Below are positions 1 to 9,731 of a DNA stretch of 64,000 nt, in pieces. The position numbers and the translations under genes are program-made. Source of the stretch: Stieleria magnilauensis (GTDB lineage Bacteria > Planctomycetota > Planctomycetia > Pirellulales > Pirellulaceae); NCBI GenBank assembly GCA_007753675.1, contig CP036432.1:7938233-8002232 (forward strand). Direction: 5' to 3'. Position 1 is the stretch's first letter. Each line of letters opens with the position of its first letter. Below the pieces are notes generated by a model. That model was given only the letters and a program-made list of their open reading frames with translations, searched no databases and had not been told where the DNA came from.

Positions 1-484
1 GTTTGTACGTTTTGCCGCCCGCGGTGACCTCGTGTTCCTGCATCGCTTCGAGCAGTGCGGCTTGCGTCTTTGGCGGCGTGCGGTTGATCTCGTCGGCCAA
101 CAACATTTGGGTGAACACGGGGCCGCGTTCGAACAACAATTCACGGCGGCCGGTTTCCGGGTCTTCTTGAATGATGTCGGTACCCGTGATATCGCCGGGC
201 ATCAGATCGGGCGTGAACTGAATGCGGTGAAATTTCAGGTGCATCGATTCGGCGAGCGTGCGAATCATCAGCGTTTTCGCCAGTCCCGGCACACCCTCGA
301 GCAGGCAGTGACCGCGGGAGAGGATTGCGATCAACAATTGCTCAATGACGTCTTCCTGGCCGACGACGACACGTCCGACTTGCTGCCGGACCGCCTGGCA
401 GGATTTGACCAATTCGGCGGCTTTTGCGGCGTCATCTGCGGGCTCGGATGCGGTGCCGGATTCGATCGGTGGCGGTTGGACCAT
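1..484 (-). CDS. MoxR-family AAA+ ATPase, N-terminal part (runs off the window)
   Basis: The minus strand reads open from an ATG at 484 to the window edge (161 codons). After about 30 variable residues comes the MoxR/AAA_3 core with Walker A GVPGLAKT, the FTPDLMPGDITG segment and Walker B LLADEINR followed by TPPKTQAALLEAM. MoxR ATPases are chaperone-like proteins that often work with VWA-domain and DUF58 proteins; partners would lie left of the window. The gene is divergent from the histidine kinase at 652, with a 167-bp shared upstream region. The 3' part is missing only because the window begins here. Confidence 0.9.
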   Translation of the reverse strand, partial: MVQPPPIESGTASEPADDAAKAAELVKSCQAVRQQVGRVVVGQEDVIEQLLIAILSRGHCLLEGVPGLAKTLMIRTLAESMHLKFHRIQFTPDLMPGDITGTDIIQEDPETGRRELLFERGPVFTQMLLADEINRTPPKTQAALLEAMQEHEVTAGGKTYK

Positions 485-651
485 AAAACTCACTTTTCAC
501 GAACAGGGATGGGCCCGGATGGACGACATTATTTTAACCGCTGGGGCGACCGTGTGGCTCGGTTGCGACAAACCCGAAACAAATCTTGCCAGGGGGCACG
601 AATTGGCCGCGCCGGGGTTAAACCGGCATCGGAACACGTTATCTTTGGGAT

Positions 652-2487
652 ATGGCATCGCTTTACGTTGTTCGCGGACGAGATCAGGGAAAGCACTTTG
701 TGCTCGACGGGGATGTCGTGCGCATCGGCCGCGACACGCAAAACGATGTCCAGTTGCTCGACAGCGAAGCCTCGCGTCTGCACGCGGAAATTCGCATCGA
801 TGCATCCAGTGATTGCCACCTGGTGGATTTGCAGAGCAGCAACGGAACCCAAGTCAACGGAAAGCGGATCCGCGACCAAAAACTGCTCAGCGGTGATCGC
901 ATCGAGATTGGCAGCACGCTGTTGATTTTTACCGGCACGGGACAACCCACGGCGATCGAAGCCGCACACGGTGTTGATATTGTGCGGCAAAGCAGCGGCG
1001 CCGACGCCAGCCGGATCATTTCATCGCTGGTCCGTCCCACATCGCGAACCAGCGGCATCCGCTTGGACCCGGTGCGGCTGACCGATCACGTCGCCGAGGC
1101 GGTGGTGCCGTTCGAAACCGAACTCTCCTCGTCGTCGGATACGTCGTCCGATACATCGGACTCCTCGGTCGACTCGGTTGAACCGGTGATGAACACGATC
1201 ACCGATAGCGATCGCTCACTGGAGGTCATGTATTTGACCGCGCTGGCGGTCGGCCGGACCGACGATCTGGATGAGTTGCTCGATCGGATCTTGCGGTTGG
1301 TGTTTGATTGGGTCGATGCCGATCGCGGATGCATCATGCTGCGAGACAACGAAACCAACCAGTTGCGACCGGCCGCACGATGCGATCGCCAATCGGCCGA
1401 CGGGCAGCGACATGATGAAGCACCGATCAGCATCAGCAGCACGATTTTGGATTACGTTTTGGACCGTGCCGAGGGAGTTCGAACGAGTGACGCGACCGAC
1501 GACGCGCGGTTTGACGCCGCGGCATCGATCGTCCAGGGCGGTGTCCGCGAGGCGCTGTGCGTGCCGTTGCAGGGACGCTACGACATCGTCGGCGCCCTGT
1601 ACATCGATACCTACACCTCTCCCGGCCAGATCGTTCGCCGCGGCAAGACCCACCGCTTCACTGACGAGCACCTGCGGCTGATCACGGCCATCGGGCATCA
1701 AGCGGCCTTGGCGATCGAGGACACGTTCTACTACTCCGCGCTGTTGCAAAGCGAACGCCTGGCCGCCATGGGGCAAACCATCGCCACGCTCTCGCATCAC
1801 GTGAAGAACATCCTGCAAGGCATTCGCGGCGGAAGTTATCTGATCGAAGCAGGGCTGAAACGAGACGACACCGATGCCGTCCGCCGGGGCTGGGGCATGG
1901 TCGATCGCAATCAAGAACGGATCTCCAATCTCGTGATGGACATGTTGACGTTTTCCAAAGAACGTCAGCCACAAAAGGTCGAAGCCGACTTGAACGAGAC
2001 CGCGGCCGATGTGGTCGAGTTGATGGCCAGCCGGGCCGGTGAATCCGGTGTCGAATTGACCTTGCAGACCGGTGCCGAGATGCCTCCCGCGTTTTTTGAT
2101 CCCGACGCGATGCATCAGGCGATTTTGAATCTGGTCACCAATGCGATCGATGCCGTCAAAGGTGACCATGAACCGGAATTGCAGGAGCAGAACGAGAATG
2201 ATCCGCCGGCAGAGGTGGGCAAGGTCAAAGTCGAAACCGGGTACGACGATCAAGCGGGATGGTACATCGACGTGATCGACAACGGACCCGGAGTCTCGCC
2301 CGAGGATCGGCAAAAGATTTTTTCGCTGTTCGAATCGAGAAAAGGCGCGCGGGGGACAGGGCTGGGGTTGCCCGTCAGCGCGAAAATCCTCAAAGAGCAC
2401 GGCGGAGCGATCGTGATCCTGGATCCGCCCAGCGGCAGCGGATGTTGTTTTCGTTTGCAGTTGCCGCGACAGCTAGTCGCCGAATGA
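652..2487 (+). CDS. FHA-GAF hybrid sensor histidine kinase
   Basis: A 611-aa cytoplasmic signalling protein with no signal peptide or membrane segment. An FHA phosphothreonine-binding domain occupies about residues 22-75 (RIGRDTQND, SRLHAEI, SSNGTQVNG). An acidic Ser-rich linker follows, then a GAF sensor domain (about 205-356). The HisKA H-box is LSHHVKN, with His382 as the likely phospho-acceptor. The HATPase_c domain shows the N-box (LVTNAIDAV, about 494), DNGPGVS (about 542) and GTGLGL (about 568). No receiver domain or response regulator is adjacent, so its partner is unknown. It reads convergently into the next gene and overlaps it by 15 bp. FHA-GAF-HK architecture is common in planctomycetes. 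Confidence 0.9.
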   Translation: MASLYVVRGRDQGKHFVLDGDVVRIGRDTQNDVQLLDSEASRLHAEIRIDASSDCHLVDLQSSNGTQVNGKRIRDQKLLSGDRIEIGSTLLIFTGTGQPTAIEAAHGVDIVRQSSGADASRIISSLVRPTSRTSGIRLDPVRLTDHVAEAVVPFETELSSSSDTSSDTSDSSVDSVEPVMNTITDSDRSLEVMYLTALAVGRTDDLDELLDRILRLVFDWVDADRGCIMLRDNETNQLRPAARCDRQSADGQRHDEAPISISSTILDYVLDRAEGVRTSDATDDARFDAAASIVQGGVREALCVPLQGRYDIVGALYIDTYTSPGQIVRRGKTHRFTDEHLRLITAIGHQAALAIEDTFYYSALLQSERLAAMGQTIATLSHHVKNILQGIRGGSYLIEAGLKRDDTDAVRRGWGMVDRNQERISNLVMDMLTFSKERQPQKVEADLNETAADVVELMASRAGESGVELTLQTGAEMPPAFFDPDAMHQAILNLVTNAIDAVKGDHEPELQEQNENDPPAEVGKVKVETGYDDQAGWYIDVIDNGPGVSPEDRQKIFSLFESRKGARGTGLGLPVSAKILKEHGGAIVILDPPSGSGCCFRLQLPRQLVAE

Positions 2488-2898
2488 TTGTCGGCGGCTT
2501 TGTTTTTTCTGGCTGAGTTTGGTTTTGGCTTCCTTGCGGCGACGTTTGCTGCCCAGCGTCGGCCGGGTTTTCTTTCGCTTCTTGGCCGGTTCTCGGCATT
2601 CCAGCAGCATTTCGACCAGCCGAAACCGAGCGTCGGCCAAATTCCGCGGTTGGTCGCGGTAGCGTTCGCTGTGCAAGACCAGCTCACCGTCTTTGGTGAT
2701 CCGGTTGGCGTGGCGGGCGATGAAGCGGTTTCGCCAACCCGGATCGATCGCGGTGCATTTTTCCGGTGACCAACGCAGCGTGATCTTGGAATTCACCTTG
2801 TTCACGTTTTGTCCGCCCGGACCACTGCTTCGCGCAGCGCTGATCGCCAATTCCGACGACGGAATCGTCAACCGTTGGTTCACATACAAATCACTCAT
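2473..2898 (-). CDS. arfB: ArfB/YaeJ-like peptidyl-tRNA hydrolase (ribosome rescue)
   Basis: A 141-aa class-I release-factor-like protein. The catalytic GGQ (residues 28-30, in SSGPGGQNVNKV) hydrolyses peptidyl-tRNA, and the strongly basic C-terminal tail (KKRKKTRPT, GSKRRRKEAKTK) is the element that threads into the empty mRNA channel of stalled ribosomes in this family. The internal ATG at 2898 gives the canonical N-terminus MSDLYVNQRL; a longer 160-aa reading exists but adds an atypical leader. It stands alone and converges on the kinase gene. Confidence 0.88.
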   Translation of the reverse strand: MSDLYVNQRLTIPSSELAISAARSSGPGGQNVNKVNSKITLRWSPEKCTAIDPGWRNRFIARHANRITKDGELVLHSERYRDQPRNLADARFRLVEMLLECREPAKKRKKTRPTLGSKRRRKEAKTKLSQKKQSRRQSFGD

Positions 2899-3191
2899 CA
2901 AGCACTCGCATTGGGGGCGTGCGTAAAAACGTCCAGGGAAGAAGTGCGGACACAAAAACCTGCCATCGGGCTCGCGCGTTCGCCCGCGACATTTAAGTTT
3001 AGCTCGGTGGCGTCACTTTGAACACGAAACGTCATCAAGGGCCGATCAGACGTGGCGGCCTTCGCCAATCATCCGCTCACGCATCGCCCAGGGGCGCCGG
3101 CGTTGGCCGGTGCTTGCGGCACGCCGCTCGGTTCTGAGGTAAGATGCGTGCTTCCTGCCTGCGTTTTCGCCTTCCTTTCCCCGCCTAGAAA

Positions 3192-6086
3192 ATGCAATTG
3201 AATCGCTTCGCTCTATCGCTCGTCGTCCTCGCTGCTGTCGTTCCGTCGCGATTGTCAGGGGCCGATGCGTTGACGTTTGAAAAGGACGTTCGTCCGATTC
3301 TAAAGACTCATTGCTTTCACTGCCACGGTGAAAGCGGGGTCAAGGAAGGATCGCTCGACGTGAGGTTGCGGCGTTGGATGATCGCCGGTGGCGATTCCGG
3401 CGAAGCGATTTTGCCTGGCCAGCCCGATCAGTCACGGTTGCTGGACCGAATCACGAGCGGCGAAATGCCGCCGGGTGATAAACAGCTCTCCTCTGATGAG
3501 ATTGCTGTGATTGCAGATTGGATTCTCCAGGGAGCAGCGACGGCCCGTGCCGAACCGGAAACGCTCGATCACGGCGACTACATCACCGAAGAAGAACGAA
3601 AGTTTTGGTCGTTCCAACCGATTCGACGCCCGAGCCCTCCGGTGGTCAACGAGACCACGATCAACCATCCGATCGATGCGTTTATCCATGATCGGTTGGC
3701 TCAATCCGGATTGACTTTTTCGCCGATCGCTGATCGCTACACCTTGATCCGTCGTGCGACGTTTGATCTGTGGGGATTGCCGCCCGATCCCCAAATGGTC
3801 GATCGATTCATTGACGACGATGATCCGCTGGCCTATCAACGGCTGATCGATCGCTTGTTGGCCTCTCCACGCTACGGCGAGCGCTGGGGACGTCACTGGT
3901 TGGACGTCGCCGGCTACGCCGATTCGGACGGATACACCAACAAAGATGTGGAGCGTGAGTTCGCTTATTTCTATCGCGACTACGTCATCGACAGTTTCAA
4001 CGATGACAAGCCGTTGGACCAAATCATTTGCGAACAACTCGCCGGCGATGAAATGAACGGGGGCCCGTCGGCACTGGCGAAGTTGACACGCGAGCGGATC
4101 ACCCGGCTGGCGGCAACCGGGTTTCTACGCATGGCACCCGACGGCAGCGCTTCGGGTGAAGTCGATCGCGGGCTGGCTGTCAATGCAACGATCGCGGACA
4201 CGATCGACATCGTCACGACTTCGCTGTTGGGTTTGACCGTCGGTTGTGCTCGCTGTCACGACCATCGCTATGACCCGATCAGCCAAGCCGACTACTATCG
4301 CTTTCGAGCGATCTTTGAACCGGCGTTGGATTCGAAGCAGTGGAAGCTGCCGATGCAACGCCGCGTGTCCTTGTACACGGCCGAGGACAAGCGTCAACGC
4401 GCCGCAATTGAAGCAACAGCGAAACAGGCCGAAGCCGCACGCTCGAAACGCCAGCAGGAACACATCGCCCGCACGCTCGCCGAAGAATTACTGGTCGCGC
4501 CCGATGACCGTCGCGAACAGCTGAAACAGGCCTTCGAGACTGAAAAAGCAAAACGCACCGCGGAACAAGTCGCTTTGTTGGAAGAGTTTCCTAATATCGG
4601 AAACATCTCCCCCGGTTCTCTCTATCTGTACGCCGAACAACGGGGCCGGCGGGCGGGCGAAATCGAACAGGCGGCCAAGGACCGCGAAGCACGCTACGTC
4701 GCAGACGTCCGACTCGATCAACTCGCCAACGTTCCGGCGGAGAAACGTGACACGCTGCGGCGGATCATCGAAACCGAAGAAGCAGCTTGGTCGAAAGACC
4801 AGCGCGCCTTGGCGGCCGAGTACCCAAACGTTTTTGTGGCCGCCACGTCACTGGAAACGCTCCGACCGGATGCCTTTGCCGAAGTCCGACGCTATCGCGA
4901 GGCGGCACGGATCTGTCGCGAGCAAGACGCCAAGACAGAGCTTGCCAAGATGCAGGAAGCCATCCTGGCGATCCGCAACACCGCACCCCAAGAGAAATTC
5001 GTTCGCGTGTTGATGGAGCCTGCCAACCATGCGCCGCCGACGCATCTGTTCATTCGTGGAGACCACAATCAGCCCGATCGTCAACTCGAACCCGCCGAAC
5101 TGACCGTGCTGCAATCCTTTGCCCCGGTGCAGATTGACTCCAATGACCCCGATCGCTCCACCACGGGCCGGCGGCTCGCTTACGCTCGTCATCTGACCGA
5201 CGGCGAACATCCCCTGTTGGCTCGGGTGTTGATCAACCGTGTCTGGATGCACCATTTCGGTCGCGGGATCGTCGCCACGCCCGGGGATTTCGGTTTTTTG
5301 GGGGCTCAACCCACGCATCCGGAACTGCTCGACTGGCTGGCCGACGAACTGATGCGGGGTGGCTGGAGCCTGAAACGCATGCACCGCATGATCATGTTGT
5401 CACGCACCTATCAGCAAATCTCCCTGCGCACCGAGCAGCTTGACCGCATGGACGCCGACAATCGGCTGTACGCGCGGATGTCCGTGCGGCGGCTGGAATC
5501 CGAGGCGATCCGAGACGCGGTGCTGGCCGCCAGCGGCGCGCTGATCCATCACATGCATGGTCCGCCGGTGCCCGTCAAAGAAGATGCCGTCGGCCAAATT
5601 GTGCTCGGCAAAGAAATGTTGGATGGTGAACGCAAGCCGAAAGGAGAGCAAGCGAACTTTGACGGGGTCGCTCGACGCAGCGTCTACGTTCAAGTCCGCC
5701 GCAGTCGTCCGTTGGCGGTCTTGGAAACGTTTGACATTGCCGGAGTCGTCCCGAATTGCACCAGCCGAAACTATTCCAATGTCGCGCCGCAGTCTCTGCT
5801 GCTGATGAACAGCCCGTTTGCGATTGATCACGCCGACCAACTCGCCGGACACGTGATCGACGCCGAAAAGGAATTGCCCCAGCAGCTCGCTGTCGCCTGG
5901 AAACGTTGTTTCGCAAGGCCGGTATCGAACTCGGTGCTGGTGGAACTGATGCAGTTTGTTCGGCAACAGACGGCGGTGTTTCAATCACGCGACTCAAACC
6001 TGACGCCTCCGGCTGCGCACCGACTGGCTCTCGCCAGCGCTTGCCACGCGATGTTGAGTTCGAATCAATTCCTGTACGTGGACTAG
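3192..6086 (+). CDS. PSCyt1 / DUF1549 / DUF1553 planctomycete cytochrome-like protein
   Basis: A 964-aa exported protein. A signal peptide (residues 1-25, ending SGADA) leads into a planctomycete cytochrome C (PSCyt1) domain with a haem motif CFHCH (Cys41, Cys44, His45). DUF1549 follows (about 155-370) and contains the family-typical CARCHDH (Cys352, Cys355), then a long charged coiled-coil insertion (about 395-610) and a C-terminal DUF1553 (about 650-940). It is 3 bp upstream of the DUF1501 gene, the standard two-gene operon of Planctomycetes. Function is not established; these pairs are often linked to sulfatases and proposed to act in periplasmic glycan catabolism. A TAAGAT at 3140 could be a -10 element. 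Confidence 0.9.
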   Translation: MQLNRFALSLVVLAAVVPSRLSGADALTFEKDVRPILKTHCFHCHGESGVKEGSLDVRLRRWMIAGGDSGEAILPGQPDQSRLLDRITSGEMPPGDKQLSSDEIAVIADWILQGAATARAEPETLDHGDYITEEERKFWSFQPIRRPSPPVVNETTINHPIDAFIHDRLAQSGLTFSPIADRYTLIRRATFDLWGLPPDPQMVDRFIDDDDPLAYQRLIDRLLASPRYGERWGRHWLDVAGYADSDGYTNKDVEREFAYFYRDYVIDSFNDDKPLDQIICEQLAGDEMNGGPSALAKLTRERITRLAATGFLRMAPDGSASGEVDRGLAVNATIADTIDIVTTSLLGLTVGCARCHDHRYDPISQADYYRFRAIFEPALDSKQWKLPMQRRVSLYTAEDKRQRAAIEATAKQAEAARSKRQQEHIARTLAEELLVAPDDRREQLKQAFETEKAKRTAEQVALLEEFPNIGNISPGSLYLYAEQRGRRAGEIEQAAKDREARYVADVRLDQLANVPAEKRDTLRRIIETEEAAWSKDQRALAAEYPNVFVAATSLETLRPDAFAEVRRYREAARICREQDAKTELAKMQEAILAIRNTAPQEKFVRVLMEPANHAPPTHLFIRGDHNQPDRQLEPAELTVLQSFAPVQIDSNDPDRSTTGRRLAYARHLTDGEHPLLARVLINRVWMHHFGRGIVATPGDFGFLGAQPTHPELLDWLADELMRGGWSLKRMHRMIMLSRTYQQISLRTEQLDRMDADNRLYARMSVRRLESEAIRDAVLAASGALIHHMHGPPVPVKEDAVGQIVLGKEMLDGERKPKGEQANFDGVARRSVYVQVRRSRPLAVLETFDIAGVVPNCTSRNYSNVAPQSLLLMNSPFAIDHADQLAGHVIDAEKELPQQLAVAWKRCFARPVSNSVLVELMQFVRQQTAVFQSRDSNLTPPAAHRLALASACHAMLSSNQFLYVD

Positions 6087-6089
6087 CCG

Positions 6090-7535
6090 ATGACCATGCC
6101 CCATCAAAACTCGATCCAACGTTCCAACCGTCGACATTTTTTGGCGACCTCGGCGATGCGCGGCGGACCACTGGCCCTGGCTTGTTTGCTCGCACAGCAG
6201 TCACAGGCCAATCCCAAGAAACCGGTCATCGGGCCGCAGCAGTTTGATCTCCAGCCCAAGCAGCCACCCCGGCAACCTCGTGCCACGGCAATGATCTCCA
6301 TGTTCATGCAGGGTGGTCCGAGCCAGATCGATTTGCTGGATCCGAAACCGCTGCTGAACCAAATGCATCTGCAGAAGTTTCCCGGCAAGATCAAGTATGA
6401 CAATGCCGCGCAGGCAAGTTCCAAGGTGTTTGGTTCGCCCTGGACGTTTCAGAAGTACGGCGAAGCGGGAACGGACGTCTCGGAGCTACTGCCCCATTTC
6501 TCGAGCATCGTCGACGACGCGCTGGTGATTCGTTCGATGCACACCGGTGTCAACAATCATGGCCAGTCGATCCACGCCATGAACGGCGGCCGCCCCCAAG
6601 CAGGCCGACCCGCGCTGGGGAGTTGGTTGACCTACGGTCTGGGCGCCGAAAGCGACAGTTTGCCCGCCTACATCGCCATGACCGATCCAGCGGGGCTGCC
6701 GGTCGAGGGAGTCCTGAACTGGTCCAACGGATGGCTGCCCTCGCTGTTTCAGGGAACCGTCATCCGCCCGGTCGAGCCGCGGATTCTGAATCTGCAACCG
6801 CCGCCACTGTGGGACGGCGAAGTCCAAACCAACTACCTTAACTTGCTGGAATCCCTCAACCGCAGACACGCCCAACAGCGCTCAGGCGAGCATGAACTCC
6901 AAGCCCGTAACACGAATTTCCAGCTGGCTCAGCGGATGCAATTTGCCGCCGAAGAGGCAACCGATCTGAGTCGTGAATCGAAAGCGACGCACGAGATGTA
7001 CGGGATCAATGACGACGCAACGCGGGAATTCGGTGAGCGTTGCTTGATCGCGCGGCGTCTGATCGAACGCGGTGTGCGATTCGTGCAACTGTTCACGCGA
7101 AACCAATATTGGGACCATCACGGTGGGATCGTCAAGTCGCTACCGGCATCCTGTCGCAAGGTCGACAAACCCGCCGCGGCGCTCGTGCGTGATCTCAAGC
7201 AGCGTGGGCTGTTGGACACAACCGTGGTCCACTGGGGCGGAGAGATGGGGCGTTTGCCGGTGATTCAAAACGAAGCCAACATCGGGCGGGATCACAACAC
7301 CGACGGATTTTCGATGTGGGTTGCCGGCGGCGGATTTCGGACCGGCACGCATGGCGCGACCGACGAGTTCGGCCATCACGCCGTCGAGGACGTCGTCAAT
7401 CACTTCGACTATCACGCGACCTTGCTGCACCTGTTCGGACTCGACGCCGAGCAACTGACCTACGAGCAAAACGGTCGCGAACAGACCTTGGTCGACGGGC
7501 AACCGGCCAAGGTCATCAAAGGGCTGTTGGCTTAG
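6090..7535 (+). CDS. DUF1501 domain protein, Tat-exported
   Basis: A 481-aa protein with a twin-arginine signal (Arg14-Arg15-His-Phe-Leu, then a hydrophobic stretch), so it is probably exported folded. The DUF1501 body has the sulfatase/alkaline-phosphatase-like fold markers MFMQGGPSQIDLLDPK near residue 75 and GRDHNTDGFSMWVAGGG with HHAVEDVVNHFDYHATLLHLFG at the C-terminus. It follows the DUF1549/DUF1553 gene after 3 bp and is surely co-transcribed. The substrate is unknown. The adjacent convergent gene is a true sulfatase. Confidence 0.9.
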   Translation: MTMPHQNSIQRSNRRHFLATSAMRGGPLALACLLAQQSQANPKKPVIGPQQFDLQPKQPPRQPRATAMISMFMQGGPSQIDLLDPKPLLNQMHLQKFPGKIKYDNAAQASSKVFGSPWTFQKYGEAGTDVSELLPHFSSIVDDALVIRSMHTGVNNHGQSIHAMNGGRPQAGRPALGSWLTYGLGAESDSLPAYIAMTDPAGLPVEGVLNWSNGWLPSLFQGTVIRPVEPRILNLQPPPLWDGEVQTNYLNLLESLNRRHAQQRSGEHELQARNTNFQLAQRMQFAAEEATDLSRESKATHEMYGINDDATREFGERCLIARRLIERGVRFVQLFTRNQYWDHHGGIVKSLPASCRKVDKPAAALVRDLKQRGLLDTTVVHWGGEMGRLPVIQNEANIGRDHNTDGFSMWVAGGGFRTGTHGATDEFGHHAVEDVVNHFDYHATLLHLFGLDAEQLTYEQNGREQTLVDGQPAKVIKGLLA

Positions 7536-7550
7536 CGGTCCGTCCGTCGC

Positions 7551-9374
7551 TTAAGGCAACAGGGTCAATGTGACCCGGCGGACGTCCATCACGGATTGGC
7601 CGGGGATGTCGGTCGCGCGCAAGGTCAGCGGCCCGGTGCCGGCGGGCAGGTCGATCTGGCCCAGCTCAAGCGTTCGGAATTCTTTCATCTGGCTTTCGCC
7701 TTTGGGCCGTTCCAACGTGTCCTGGTTGGTGTACAGCGGCGGATCCCAGCCGGGCGCGACTTTGCCCGTCAGCTTCGCGCCGCTGAAGCTCAGTTCGATC
7801 GTCGAGCCGGCATCGGGAACCTTGCAGGTGTAATCGATCGTGACACCATAACGGCCCGTCGTGTTCACCTCGATCAGCCAAACCATGCTGTCGTCGGTGC
7901 TGGTCCAGTTGACGAAGTACGAGCAGTTGGGGGCGCCGCTGCTGCGTCGGACGCCGCCGCGCGGTTCACCGTCACGGGCGGGCAACATCGTGATCGGAAA
8001 TTCGCGATAGCCGACGGTGAACGGACGAGGATCAATCGATTGGGCACCCTTCTTTCTGTTCGCCGGCTGCCGCGGTGCCGGCGCATCGGTTCCGAACATC
8101 TCTTGACGCCAGGCTTTGACCGCTGCGGTCAGTTCCGCCGCGAGTTCGGGGTGCTGTGCATTCATTGGAGTCGTTTGTCCCGGGTCGGCGATCATGTCAA
8201 ACAAGTTGCCTTGGTGGTCCAAACGATGCGTTTGAGTTCGCACGCTGACCTTGTTCGCCCAGTGGGAGAAGTGCCGATGTTCGGTCCAGTCGGTGTTTTG
8301 CTGATCCGCCGTCGGTTGCATCAACAAGGGTGTCAGGTCGCGCCCATCGAGCGGTTTGTCACCGACTCGTTTCACGCCGGCCAGCGATGTCAGGGTCGGC
8401 ATCAGGTCGATCGCGCCGCAGATCGGTGTGACGGTGTGCCCGGCCGGCAACTTGGCGGGCCATCGGAGGTAGCAGACCGATCGCAGGCCGCCTTCGTCGG
8501 TGGTGCCTTTGCGGCCCTTCATGCCGCCGGTCCAGCGGTGGCTGTTGGGGCCGTTGTCGGAGAAATAAACGACGATGGTGTTGTCATCGATGTCGTGTTG
8601 GGCAAGTCGATCGAGCACCCGGCCGACGTTCCAATCTTGGTTTTCGACCATCGCCAACGCGCAGCGCGTGTGGTCGTCGACCTCCGCCTTGGTGTCGGTG
8701 GCACGCTGCGTGATCGGTTTGTCTTTGAAACGCTGCCAGTCCTTTTCCGGTGCCGTCCAGGGGGAGTGTGGCGTGGTGAAGGGGACGTAACAAACGAACG
8801 GATGGGCTTTGTTTCGATCGATGAAATCCAGGGCGCGATCGGTGCAGACATCGACGATGTAGCCTTGAGTGCGGACCATGCGTCCGTTTTCTTCCAACGG
8901 CGCGTCAAAGTACTCGCCCCAATGTCCGGCGGTGTGGCCGAAGTATTCATCGAAACCGCGGGCCATGGGATGGTAAGGCCATTGGCTGCCGTTGTGCCAC
9001 TTTCCGAACGCACCGGTCGCGTAGCCTGCTGCGTGGAAGGCATCGGCGATGGTTTTTTCGTCGGGGTCGAGCCGCTCCTTGCCCGTCGACACGCCGCTAA
9101 CGCCGCCACGTGGGTGGTAGCGCCCGGTCAGAAATTCCGCCCGTGTCGGGGCGCACACCGAGCACACGTAAAATCGGTCCAGCGACACACCGCCCTTGGC
9201 GATCGAGTCGATGTTGGGGGTGGAGACTTGTCGATTGCCGGACCAGCTGAAATCACCCCAGCCCGCGTCGTCGGCGAGAAACACGACCAGATTCGGCGGG
9301 GCCGCCAACGAGCCGACTGGCAAACAGAGCAGCGAAACGAGAAACAGCAAGGCGGGCGTGATGATGGACTTCAT
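7551..9374 (-). CDS. Formylglycine-dependent sulfatase (arylsulfatase family)
   Basis: A 607-aa exported sulfatase. A hydrophobic signal peptide starts at the ATG at 9374, which has GAGGA 7 nt upstream; a TTG eight codons earlier is less likely. The metal-binding LADDAGWGDF follows. The sulfatase signature CAPTR (Cys74, converted to formylglycine in the family) continues as AEFLTGRYHPRG. GKWHNG, YFSDNGPN and a C-terminal beta-rich region (about 440-607) complete the enzyme. It hydrolyses sulfate esters, probably on marine polysaccharides; the exact substrate cannot be read. No formylglycine-generating enzyme lies nearby. It is convergent with the DUF1501 gene. Confidence 0.92.
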   Translation of the reverse strand: MKSIITPALLFLVSLLCLPVGSLAAPPNLVVFLADDAGWGDFSWSGNRQVSTPNIDSIAKGGVSLDRFYVCSVCAPTRAEFLTGRYHPRGGVSGVSTGKERLDPDEKTIADAFHAAGYATGAFGKWHNGSQWPYHPMARGFDEYFGHTAGHWGEYFDAPLEENGRMVRTQGYIVDVCTDRALDFIDRNKAHPFVCYVPFTTPHSPWTAPEKDWQRFKDKPITQRATDTKAEVDDHTRCALAMVENQDWNVGRVLDRLAQHDIDDNTIVVYFSDNGPNSHRWTGGMKGRKGTTDEGGLRSVCYLRWPAKLPAGHTVTPICGAIDLMPTLTSLAGVKRVGDKPLDGRDLTPLLMQPTADQQNTDWTEHRHFSHWANKVSVRTQTHRLDHQGNLFDMIADPGQTTPMNAQHPELAAELTAAVKAWRQEMFGTDAPAPRQPANRKKGAQSIDPRPFTVGYREFPITMLPARDGEPRGGVRRSSGAPNCSYFVNWTSTDDSMVWLIEVNTTGRYGVTIDYTCKVPDAGSTIELSFSGAKLTGKVAPGWDPPLYTNQDTLERPKGESQMKEFRTLELGQIDLPAGTGPLTLRATDIPGQSVMDVRRVTLTLLP

Positions 9375-9537
9375 GGGGATCCTCGGGGTGAAAGGCAACG
9401 AGGATCATACCAGCGGCCGAATCGTCCGTGGCAGGCTGATGCGTCCGTGACAGGTTGGCTCGATCTCGTCGAGGGGCCGTCTGGATGTTCCGCTCACCGC
9501 ATTAGCCGTGCTCGCGACGGACGTCGCCGATCGGCGC

Positions 9538-9581
9538 AAAAAAAATCCCCGGATGGCGTTTGGAAACACCATCCGGGGATT
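9538..9581 (-). terminator. Intrinsic terminator downstream of the interrupted tRNA
   Basis: A 13-bp perfect stem (AATCCCCGGATGG with its complement), with four further pairs near the loop, is followed on the minus strand by eight U. It lies 7 bp beyond the tRNA-like 3' end, as expected for the terminator of a minus-strand tRNA transcript whose 5' part has been displaced by the prophage. Confidence 0.85.
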
Positions 9582-9588
9582 GTTGCAG

Positions 9589-9608
9589 GTGACCCCTACA
9601 CGACTCGA
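9589..9608 (-). other. attL core: tRNA 3'-end remnant (phage attachment site)
   Basis: On the minus strand the 20 bp read as the end of a tRNA: T-loop/stem part TCGAGTCGTGT, acceptor strand AGGGGTC, discriminator A, then C. The T-stem strand CGTGT and acceptor AGGGGTC would pair with ACACG and GACCCCT in an intact gene. To the right the expected G53/T54 are changed, so this is only the 3' fragment carried in the phage core. Host sequence begins exactly at 9588 (compare 54043). The intact tRNA should lie beyond the far end of the prophage array, off the window. Its identity cannot be read. Confidence 0.65.
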
Positions 9609-9731
9609 CAAACGACCGTCAGAACCGGACTGAGCAACATACGGCGGCGCAAAAGGACAAGGAGTAGCAGGTGGATTGCCTGGGATAACCTGGATGACGA
9701 TCTACTCTTGCCCCATCAACGGAGGGCGAAA

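Noticed and set aside
1216..2400. A 394-codon minus-strand open frame
   Set aside because: It is antisense to the FHA-GAF kinase, which has clear domains; the antisense product has no recognisable motif.
9405..9611. A 68-codon minus-strand frame across the left attachment site
   Set aside because: It runs through the terminator and tRNA remnant and joins host and phage DNA; no ribosome site.
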